From a virus, in the IMG/VR virus record IMGVR_UViG_3300042516_002774, positions 1 to 22,900 of that record: DNA of 22,900 bases; one strand, 5' to 3'. Shown here piece by piece: positions 1-5,472 of this stretch (position 1 is the first letter of the stretch; every line of letters begins with the position of its first letter). A program made the position numbers and the translations under genes. A model generated the notes under the pieces. That model did no database searches, had not been told where the DNA came from, and worked only from the letters and a program-made list of their open reading frames with translations.

Positions 1-444
1 GGTTTCCTTGAGATAGTCCCGGCCGAGCGCATTCAACGCATAGCTGTACCGGTTCTCATCGATAAGCGGAGCGGCAATCATTGTGTCTACAATGCTACCT
101 TTGACCTCGATGCCTTCCGAGCGCAGCCAGCCGACGTCGTACATCGCATTGTGGAACACGTAGGTCGTGTCCTCTTGCGAGCAGACGTCTTTCACCCAGC
201 GCATCGTTGCCTTGGGATCGAAGTTGGCGCCGTTCTCGTGACGGATAGGGAAGTACCAAGCCATCCCCGGAATGGCGACGGCCACCCCGATGATGTGTCC
301 TTCTCGTGTGGCCCAGCCACTACCCTTCGTCTTCAGATGTGGGTCGTACGTTTCCAGGTCGATGGCCATCTCCGGAACTCCCGTCAGATCCGGGAACTCC
401 TCCGGCATCACCCATTCCGTCTCGTGTACGAACTGAAAGGACAT
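1..444 (-). CDS. Family A (PolI-like) DNA polymerase, 3'-5' exonuclease part, cut by window edge
   Basis: Only the first 148 residues are inside the window; the gene continues past base 1. The visible part is a DnaQ/RNase D-type 3'-5' exonuclease domain. It has Exo I as DLET (D29, E31) in AIDLETYDP, Exo II as HNAMYDVGWL (N99, D103) and a following VDTMIAAPL (D120). This order is typical of the proofreading domain of phage family A polymerases, so the polymerase itself is inferred and a stand-alone exonuclease is possible. I chose the ATG at 444 because an in-frame TGA lies five codons upstream and a GAGG sits about 10 nt before it. It is the last visible gene of the replication operon after primase, SF1 helicase and a tiny Cys-rich ORF whose end it overlaps. 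Later starts (M13, M26) would also keep the catalytic residues. Confidence 0.85.
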   Translation of the reverse strand, partial: MSFQFVHETEWVMPEEFPDLTGVPEMAIDLETYDPHLKTKGSGWATREGHIIGVAVAIPGMAWYFPIRHENGANFDPKATMRWVKDVCSQEDTTYVFHNAMYDVGWLRSEGIEVKGSIVDTMIAAPLIDENRYSYALNALGRDYLKET

Positions 445-571
445 CAGCAGTAATCCTCATAGGCTGATTGCAGTCACAGAACGGCCAGCGATTCTTGACC
501 TTCTGTAGGGTGGTGATCTCTTCCAACTTCCCGCAAAGACAATATGCGAGAACGTCTCGATTCTTTTTCAT
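320..571 (-). CDS. Tiny Cys-rich (zinc-ribbon-like) protein overlapping the polymerase start
   Basis: 83 codons. The ATG at 571 overlaps the helicase stop as ATGA, the usual sign of a translationally coupled phage gene. Residues 11-34 carry two CxC pairs, C11/C13 in CLCGK and C32/C34 in FCDCN, which could form one small zinc-binding knuckle. The first ~42 residues look like real protein. The last ~40 are rich in G, S, D and R and overlap the polymerase frame by 125 nt, so they resemble an out-of-frame shadow. Either the gene really runs through the overlap or the true product is shorter for a reason not visible here, such as a sequence error. No family recognised. A role beside the polymerase and helicase is inferred from position only. 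Confidence 0.5.
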   Translation of the reverse strand: MKKNRDVLAYCLCGKLEEITTLQKVKNRWPFCDCNQPMRITADVLSVRTRDGMGDAGGVPGSDGSSGDGHRPGNVRPTSEDEG

Positions 572-2082
572 GGAATCGGGTATCCTTTACCCTTCATAGG
601 ATGGACGAGGTGTAATTCTTTCTTCGCTCTGGTGAGACCGACGTAGAAAACGCGGGCCTCATCGTCCTCAGAATGTACACCTTTCCGCACTGAATTAACA
701 GCCTTAGAAGGATAGTCTGTCAGCATCATGACGTTGGTTGCCTCTGCACCTTTTGCCGTGTGAATGGTGGCAATGCGAATGCGAGGCCGAACATCCATGC
801 GTTCACCGCGTCGGATGCACGCACGAAAATATCGCGAGTCTTCTTCTGATATTGAACCGAGGGCTTCGTCCCACGGAGCCGTGGTCAGTAGTCCATGGTC
901 GGTGGTCAACTGATCGATATTCAAAAGCTGATCACCATCGACACCGGGAAGTGTCTTGTGCCCACGCGCAACTTGCTGACCCAAACGCATGTGACGATAG
1001 ACATGGCGGATGTCTGCGGCCGAAAGCAATTCGCCTTTGCGCAGGTTCTCCCACATGCGGATCGCGTTCAATGCTCCACTGTCTACGTCATTGCTGAGAT
1101 TGAATGAGTACAGAAGACCGCGCTGCCGCACCTCTTGCTCGATTTGTTTTGCGCCTTTCCTGGTGCGCGAGAGCAATAGCCAATCGCCGTTGTCTAGGTT
1201 AACTTCCTCACTGTGGCGATGCCACTGCACAACACCTTCTTCATCGCGCGGACGGAACTCTTTCTGCCGGCGATGATGAACCTGATGGATGAGGCGCTGA
1301 CTGATAGCATGATGACTGGCGGGAATACGAAAGCTCTGTCCCAATACCTCTTGTGTCCCGGCGAGACGAATGAAGTAGTCTACGTCCGCCCCCGCCCATC
1401 TATAGATCGCCTGATCATCGTCGCCAGCAACAATGATTTGTTTCGCGTGATTGGAGATTACGTCGATCATCCGCCACTGAAGTGGGGAGAGATCTTGGAC
1501 CTCGTCTACAAACACGACATCGAACTGTGGGGAGAGCTGCTGTTCGACGAACATCTCCAACATATCGGTGAAGTCATAAAGGTCATGAGCTTTCTTGAAA
1601 GCCCGCAGACCCCTATCGACATACTCGACCTTGGCCCAGTCCGTGGTGAGTGGTACGGAGGACCGGTTGTAAACTTCCCGAAGTGGCAAGAGGCAGATGC
1701 GCGACATGTTGATCACCTCAAGAAAGCGATCACCGAGGCCGTGGTCTTGATACGGGCCCTCCGTCGGCGTGGCGAGTTCTTGGAACGGAGCAACCTTGAG
1801 CCAGTTCGCGGCCTCCTCGTAGTGTTTCCACGTCATGACATTCTTTTTGTTAATGCCACACCGAAGCATCGCGAAACTGTGAAGAGTCCGAAAGTAGGGC
1901 AGGTCCTTGGGCGACAGGCGGAAGCGTCTGACCGCGCGGCCGATAGCTTCCTGAGCGGCTTGCCGAGTGAAGCTGAAGTATCCGATACGATCTGGAGGGA
2001 CACCACGGTCCATGAAGTCCTCGACTAATGTGAGGAGCTTCGTGGTCTTGCCAGTTCCCGGTGGTCCAAGAATGATGTGCAT
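568..2082 (-). CDS. UvrD/Rep-like superfamily 1 DNA helicase
   Basis: 504 residues from the ATG at 2082, which overlaps the primase stop as TGATG. A longer in-frame reading to 2202 runs through the primase gene and is rejected because the Walker motif begins just after this ATG. SF1A motifs appear in order: I GPPGTGKTT (6-14), II FVDEVQD (191-197), III GDDDQAIYRWAGA (220-232), IV GQSFRIP (248-254), V IATIHTAKGAEA (437-448) and VI FYVGLTRAK (479-487). UvrD/PcrA/Rep enzymes are ATP-driven 3'-5' helicases of about 650-720 residues. This one is smaller, with reduced insertions, as in many phages. Its place between primase and polymerase suggests it acts at the phage fork, but a recombination or repair role is equally possible. 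The stretch at residues 392-401 is encoded by the tandem repeat at 879-906. Confidence 0.93.
   Translation of the reverse strand: MHIILGPPGTGKTTKLLTLVEDFMDRGVPPDRIGYFSFTRQAAQEAIGRAVRRFRLSPKDLPYFRTLHSFAMLRCGINKKNVMTWKHYEEAANWLKVAPFQELATPTEGPYQDHGLGDRFLEVINMSRICLLPLREVYNRSSVPLTTDWAKVEYVDRGLRAFKKAHDLYDFTDMLEMFVEQQLSPQFDVVFVDEVQDLSPLQWRMIDVISNHAKQIIVAGDDDQAIYRWAGADVDYFIRLAGTQEVLGQSFRIPASHHAISQRLIHQVHHRRQKEFRPRDEEGVVQWHRHSEEVNLDNGDWLLLSRTRKGAKQIEQEVRQRGLLYSFNLSNDVDSGALNAIRMWENLRKGELLSAADIRHVYRHMRLGQQVARGHKTLPGVDGDQLLNIDQLTTDHGLLTTAPWDEALGSISEEDSRYFRACIRRGERMDVRPRIRIATIHTAKGAEATNVMMLTDYPSKAVNSVRKGVHSEDDEARVFYVGLTRAKKELHLVHPMKGKGYPIP
879..906 (-). repeat. Tandem pair of a 14-nt motif (four 7-nt units)
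   Basis: Read on the minus strand, 893-906 is ACCACCGACCATGG and 879-892 is ACTACTGACCACGG, a head-to-tail pair. It can also be seen as four degenerate 7-mers of the form ACCAYNG. The first copy fits the consensus ACCACYGACCAYGG exactly and the second has one mismatch. It lies inside the SF1 helicase gene, where it encodes TTDHGLLTT. Confidence 0.6.
1641..1654 (-). repeat. Near-copy of the 14-nt motif
   Basis: The minus strand reads ACCACTCACCACGG, one mismatch from ACCACYGACCAYGG. It lies inside the SF1 helicase gene, encoding PLTTD, and has the same orientation as the other copies. Confidence 0.4.
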
Positions 2083-3611
2083 CAGAGGATATCCGCTTCC
2101 TCGACATCGAGCGGAGGCAGGTCGATCACGTTCTCTTGGTGATGATCGAACTTGCTCTGCGGCATTCCCCACACATGCACACCGCGGCCTTTGATATTCC
2201 AATAGGTCTTCTCTGCCCCGAGCTCCTTCAAGCGCAGACCGATTCGCACCGCTGAGTAGGATGTGAATAGGTTCTGTGCGAGATGCTTCTTGAGATCCTT
2301 GACCTGGAAGTACACGCGGCCGTCAGTCCACACTGCGATGCCTTGCAGAATGTCTTCTCGCTCAACGCCTTTCGCACGGTCGCAACAGAACGTCGTGAAC
2401 AGATCCATGAACTCGCCCTTGCTCGTAGCCTCGGGCGGGACCTCAACGATGGTGAGGGTCGATAGCAGGATTTGGATTCTGTTCTCCCATGCGCGGGCGC
2501 TCATCGTCCGGGGGAGGATGTTGATCTGCGTCATGCAGTCCCGCTGAAAAACCTTCTGCGAGACGAACGCATCCGTGCTGAGCTCAACGCGCTGGCCGTC
2601 CACATCGAGGATCCAGATCGGCGGATCGCCGTTGATCTTGGTCAGTGAGCCAAGGTCATTGGCCCGCTGTCCGGGACCGATGCCGAACTTGCGGGTCAGG
2701 CAGACGTCCTTGTTGCAGAAGCTGACGATGGGCTGGTCTTCGCACTTGTAGAAATATTCCTTCTTGCGAAGCTGGCTGATGACGATGTCCACCTCTTTGC
2801 TCTCAAGGGGAGGAGACATGTACCGTTTATTGTACATGTGCAGTTCCTCTTCCCACTTGTCCGGATTGGACATGCGGGCGTAGACGCCGAGGTTGAAGAG
2901 GGCATTGTTGCGTGAGCCTTCACCGAACCCCTGTGCAGCCAGATGCTGCAAGCACGGCGGTCCCTTTGGCAGTAGCTCCTCGGCTTTCTTGTGCTGGGTC
3001 TGGATGCCGAGAAAGGATTCCGGGTTTATCTTCCGGCCCTCGGCGTAGTCCAGAAACTCCTGCGGCCCGAGGCTTTCGTTCTGGTTGTTGTAGCCGTAGC
3101 GTGTGGTTCGACTGCCGGCAAAGTACGGCATGTTGAGGAAGTTCCCCGTGTCGCCACGGTCAGCAAGAATCTTCTGCTGTTTGGGGAACACCTCGGATCC
3201 ACCGTAGCCGAGCATCGCAGCGATGCTTACAAGCTTGGGTTGCAGGTCCTCGGCCGGAACCTCTTTCTCAAAAAAGAAAAATAGATGCGCACCGCCAGAC
3301 TTGCTGCGGCACACCACACCGGGGAGCTTGTTCTTCTCGACCTGCTTGATCAGCGCAGCGTGGTCGAGGTTGTAAACGTCGATATCAATTGCGCCCCAAT
3401 GGCAGCAATTGTTGTCCTTGATCGGGATGATGCCTAGACCGGACTCACCCTTGATGTGCTTAGCCCAAAGTTCCGTGGTCGGTGGTTCACGGAGAACACG
3501 CGCTGTGCCGGTCTTCTTTCCATCAGAGGCGCGATCAGCATTCACATTGAATGTGCCGTGCGCTCGATCATTCCCAGCAAACAACGAATGGAATCGTGTA
3601 GCGAGTTCCAT
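2082..3611 (-). CDS. Archaeo-eukaryotic-type (AEP) primase with C-terminal cysteine domain
   Basis: 509 residues from the ATG at 3611; a TTG five codons upstream (3626) is an alternative start. The N-terminal half has the AEP catalytic signature: WGAIDIDVYN, with D76 and D78 as metal ligands, then RSKSGGAHLFFFF (SGGAH at 105-109), a conserved SEVFPKQ and NMPYF. A second region begins GPPCLQ (C220), continues through GEGSRNNALFNLGVYAR, and ends KCED...FCNKDVCLTRKFGIG (C290, C299, C304). This four-cysteine layout recalls the Fe-S domain of PriL or the PriCT region of phage primases. The enzyme would make primers and perhaps also extend them as a PrimPol. No helicase motif is present in the chain; the SF1 helicase follows with a TGATG overlap. 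The C-terminal ~170 residues are unrecognised. Primase assignment is firm; the Fe-S idea is inference. Confidence 0.85.
   Translation of the reverse strand: MELATRFHSLFAGNDRAHGTFNVNADRASDGKKTGTARVLREPPTTELWAKHIKGESGLGIIPIKDNNCCHWGAIDIDVYNLDHAALIKQVEKNKLPGVVCRSKSGGAHLFFFFEKEVPAEDLQPKLVSIAAMLGYGGSEVFPKQQKILADRGDTGNFLNMPYFAGSRTTRYGYNNQNESLGPQEFLDYAEGRKINPESFLGIQTQHKKAEELLPKGPPCLQHLAAQGFGEGSRNNALFNLGVYARMSNPDKWEEELHMYNKRYMSPPLESKEVDIVISQLRKKEYFYKCEDQPIVSFCNKDVCLTRKFGIGPGQRANDLGSLTKINGDPPIWILDVDGQRVELSTDAFVSQKVFQRDCMTQINILPRTMSARAWENRIQILLSTLTIVEVPPEATSKGEFMDLFTTFCCDRAKGVEREDILQGIAVWTDGRVYFQVKDLKKHLAQNLFTSYSAVRIGLRLKELGAEKTYWNIKGRGVHVWGMPQSKFDHHQENVIDLPPLDVEEADIL
3473..3486 (-). repeat. Exact copy of the 14-nt motif
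   Basis: The minus strand reads ACCACCGACCACGG, preceded by GA as in the intergenic copy at 5385. It lies in the primase gene near residues 41-45 and encodes PPTTE, a different reading frame from the helicase copy. The shared sequence is therefore not explained by a shared peptide. Confidence 0.6.
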
Positions 3612-3635
3612 GGTAAAACATTCCAAGCGGGTGGG

Positions 3636-3660
3636 AAAAGGGGAGGCTCATCGCCTCCCC
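3636..3660 (-). terminator. Intrinsic terminator between SSB-like gene and primase
   Basis: On the minus strand an 8-bp perfect stem, GGGGAGGC and GCCTCCCC with a 5-nt loop, is followed directly by TTTT. It begins six bases after the stop of the SSB-like gene and ends about 24 bases before the primase ATG. Form and place fit a Rho-independent terminator or attenuator that would lower primase, helicase and polymerase output relative to the SSB-like protein. The T run is short (4), so termination may be partial. Confidence 0.7.
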
Positions 3661-3666
3661 AGTCAA

Positions 3667-4467
3667 TCAGAACGGAGCTTCTTCGTCCGATGACGCACGG
3701 CGCGGCTCTTCTGCGCCTTGGTCTTCCTTGACCTGCACTTCGCCCTTGGCGACGGACTTCGAAAACTCCACCGCAAGGCCGAACAAGTTCTTGTCTTCGA
3801 CGGCTCCGATACGGGAGATCTCCCAACCGAACCAAGAACCCTTGTCGTTACGCTCTTCGACAGTGCGCAACTTGTACACCTGCGACATCATTGGGAGCGT
3901 GAAGAGGTTGCCGTTCTTGCCGGTCGCCGTCAGCGACTGCATTTGCGTCATCCACTTACGCGCCTTCTTGAGCTGGGTGCTCGTCATCGTGATCAGGCAG
4001 CGCTGCGGTCCGAGTGTCGGGTGCAGCAAGATCACGAAGAACTGCGCGGTGTTCACGAGCAGGTTGCCGTTAGGCAGCACGTCGTTGCCACGATCATCGC
4101 GATACGTTGTGTTCGCAATCGGATCGGTGGCGGGGTAGGAGTTGACGTAGCCGCCGCCTTTCTCACGCGGCTTCCACTCAACCAGACGGCGGTTGTAGTA
4201 GCAGGGGATTACCTGCACACCGGCATCGCCATCGTATGCTTCGTTGGCGACCGTGTTGTAGATGAACCCCGGCTCAGCGCCCTCGACATATGCACCATCA
4301 CGCTTGTTCACCTGCGGTGACAACTGCGCGAGGATGCGCAGGAACGGGATGGACAAGTCTTCCGTGCCCACCTGCTCCATGCCCATACCGGCGAACGCTT
4401 CAAAGTCCGCCGCAATAGCGACGGCCGTTGACTTCTCTTCTTTCACTGCGACAGCATTCTTGCTCAT
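3667..4467 (-). CDS. Probable single-stranded DNA-binding protein with acidic C-terminal tail
   Basis: 266 residues from the ATG at 4467. A GTG two codons earlier would overlap the upstream gene, but the GAAAGG box is better spaced for the ATG. The C-terminus is a flexible acidic tail ending DEEAPF. It resembles the DDDIPF tip with which bacterial SSB recruits partners, and the terminal Phe of T7 gp2.5. The body (about 20-230) is a mixed beta-type domain with aromatic and basic stretches such as CYYNRRLVEWKP and KARKWMTQM; I cannot place it in a named OB-fold family by eye. It sits in the replication operon just before primase, with a terminator between, which could make it the more abundant product as an SSB requires. 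Function is inferred from tail and context. It could instead be another replication accessory factor. Confidence 0.6.
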   Translation of the reverse strand: MSKNAVAVKEEKSTAVAIAADFEAFAGMGMEQVGTEDLSIPFLRILAQLSPQVNKRDGAYVEGAEPGFIYNTVANEAYDGDAGVQVIPCYYNRRLVEWKPREKGGGYVNSYPATDPIANTTYRDDRGNDVLPNGNLLVNTAQFFVILLHPTLGPQRCLITMTSTQLKKARKWMTQMQSLTATGKNGNLFTLPMMSQVYKLRTVEERNDKGSWFGWEISRIGAVEDKNLFGLAVEFSKSVAKGEVQVKEDQGAEEPRRASSDEEAPF

Positions 4468-4469
4468 CG

Positions 4470-5024
4470 TCACTTGCCTTTCTTGATCACGGCTTTCTTG
4501 CCGATAAAAATACCGAAAAGATCTGACGGGATTTCCGCGCCCTTTTCGATCTGCTCTTTGACGAACGCTTTCAACGTAGACGGGTGAACCGACTGTTTGT
4601 TCTGTGGCCAGTAGCCACGGTTTGTCAGCGTTTCCATTACATCACGGGCGTGTTCGTCTTCGCCCTTACCAAATTCGAGAGACACGACGTTCTTGATCAG
4701 ATCATCGAAGTCGTGACCTCGAAGCCAATCAAAGGCCTCTTCTTGTTTCTCCTTGGTGATGTGGGCCTGAATGAACTGAGACACGGTGATCTTAGAACCG
4801 TCATCCATTTTGAGTTCAGACAGGCCGTGTTCCGCAAGAGCCTCGGGCAGGATTTCCTGAGAAATTTTTGTCAGGTCTTGCTGAGCTCTCTTGAGTTCCA
4901 TCTCAAGGTCTTCAATGCGGCGCTCCAGGACAAGCTGCTGACGCACGAGATCGGCAACGGCTTTCAACTCGCCGTCTCCGACCTTTGTCAACTCTGAGGC
5001 GACGTCTTCAAAGTCAATGCTCAT
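4470..5024 (-). CDS. Phage protein of unknown function with N-terminal coiled coil
   Basis: 184 residues from the ATG at 5024, which overlaps the preceding stop as ATGA and has a clear AAGGAAA box upstream. A longer reading to 5135 lies inside the neighbouring gene and is rejected. Residues ~20-65 form a heptad-rich helix (LVLERRIEDLEMELKRAQQ), predicting a coiled coil and probably an oligomer. The rest is mixed helix/strand and ends in a conserved-looking block, HPSTLKAFVKEQIEKG followed by DLFGIFIGKKAVIKK. I recall similar proteins in early or replication modules of other phages, without a known function. The spacing to the SSB-like ATG is 2 nt, so the two are probably co-translated. A partner role to SSB or polymerase is only a guess. 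Confidence 0.85.
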   Translation of the reverse strand: MSIDFEDVASELTKVGDGELKAVADLVRQQLVLERRIEDLEMELKRAQQDLTKISQEILPEALAEHGLSELKMDDGSKITVSQFIQAHITKEKQEEAFDWLRGHDFDDLIKNVVSLEFGKGEDEHARDVMETLTNRGYWPQNKQSVHPSTLKAFVKEQIEKGAEIPSDLFGIFIGKKAVIKKGK

Positions 5025-5353
5025 GGGATTTCCTTTCTTTCTTCCCACATGTCGATTTGGATCGGCAGGTATCTTTCCTCCAGCCGGTCCCACTTTAGCA
5101 CCTTGAAACACCCGTCGTTGTATTCGGATGCCCAAGCAAGTGCGAGTCCGATGCAGACCGGATCCCCGGCCAGCAGCAGATAGTCTTCGTCACAGAAACC
5201 CTCCAGCCTGTCTGCAATCATCTCGTTGATAGCTGGCATGTCGCTATCCCTTGCTGCTTGCAGATCTGCGGGCACAAGGATTTCTAGATCGCCGAACAAA
5301 AAGGCGTTCGACAGATCGCGTCCTCTTACTTCGTGTGTGATGTAAACAGTCAC
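5021..5353 (-). CDS. Small conserved phage protein of unknown function
   Basis: 110 residues. It starts at a GTG (5353), supported by GGGAGAAA about 6-7 nt upstream. It opens with YITHEVRGRDLSNAFLFGDLEILVPA and ends FKVLKWDRLEERYLPIQIDMW. This pattern of a short N-terminal strand, the block DYLLLAGDPVCIGLALAWAS and a final LKWDR is one I know from uncharacterised small proteins in many phages. The stop overlaps the next start as ATGA. It is the first gene of the leftward replication operon, downstream of the divergent intergenic region that contains one copy of the 14-nt motif. No signal peptide or membrane segment. Function unknown; an early regulatory or nucleotide-metabolism role cannot be excluded. 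Confidence 0.85.
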   Translation of the reverse strand: MTVYITHEVRGRDLSNAFLFGDLEILVPADLQAARDSDMPAINEMIADRLEGFCDEDYLLLAGDPVCIGLALAWASEYNDGCFKVLKWDRLEERYLPIQIDMWEERKEIP

Positions 5354-5384
5354 GGCTTTCTCCCGTCAGGACGATTAAGGTGGA

Positions 5385-5398
5385 CCATGGTCAGTGGT
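5385..5398 (-). repeat. Intergenic exact copy of the 14-nt motif
   Basis: The minus strand reads ACCACTGACCATGG, preceded by GA and followed by TCCACC, so a third 7-nt unit is nearly present. It contains the 10-bp palindrome GACCATGGTC (forward 5383-5392). It is the only copy outside a coding region and lies about 32 nt upstream of the GTG start of the first replication gene, where an operator or origin site could be. Confidence 0.6.
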
Positions 5399-5414
5399 TC
5401 GTCAAGCGGGGGTC

Positions 5415-5442
5415 TTGCAATTTTTTTCGTGCCGACTATTCT
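5415..5442 (+). promoter_or_regulatory. Possible sigma70-type promoter for the SNF2 gene
   Basis: TTGCAA (5415-5420), a 16-nt spacer that is T-rich at its start, and TATTCT (5437-5442) lie about 30 nt upstream of the SNF2 ATG. Four to five of six bases match the consensus in each box. Host promoter rules are unknown here, so this is a candidate only. Confidence 0.35.
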
Positions 5443-5472
5443 TAGGGTCCGCCAATAGAAAGGGGCACCCCG

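Larger units (their letters stand above)
5354..5472. promoter_or_regulatory. Divergent intergenic control region
   Basis: These 119 bases separate the leftward replication operon from the rightward SNF2 gene and are the only divergent junction in the window, so promoters for both directions should lie here. It holds a plausible rightward promoter (5415-5442), one exact 14-nt motif (5385-5398) and GAAAGGGG ahead of the SNF2 ATG. On the minus strand TTGACG stands just before the motif, but I see no well-spaced -10 for it. Confidence 0.5.

Noticed and set aside
879-906. CRISPR-like or transposon end reading of the tandem 14-mers
   Set aside because: No spacers, no longer repeat units and no transposase or cas genes; units are contiguous at 7 or 14 nt.
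1213-2028. 271-codon plus-strand open frame
   Set aside because: Lies opposite the helicase motifs I-IV, which are unmistakable on the minus strand; no recognisable domain.
2083-2202. N-terminal extension of the SF1 helicase to 2202
   Set aside because: These 40 codons lie in another frame of the primase C-terminus and are Arg/Pro-rich. The ATG in TGATG directly precedes the Walker A motif.
5025-5135. N-terminal extension of the coiled-coil protein to 5135
   Set aside because: It overlaps the upstream gene out of frame. The ATG at 5024 has the ATGA overlap and a strong AAGGAAA box.
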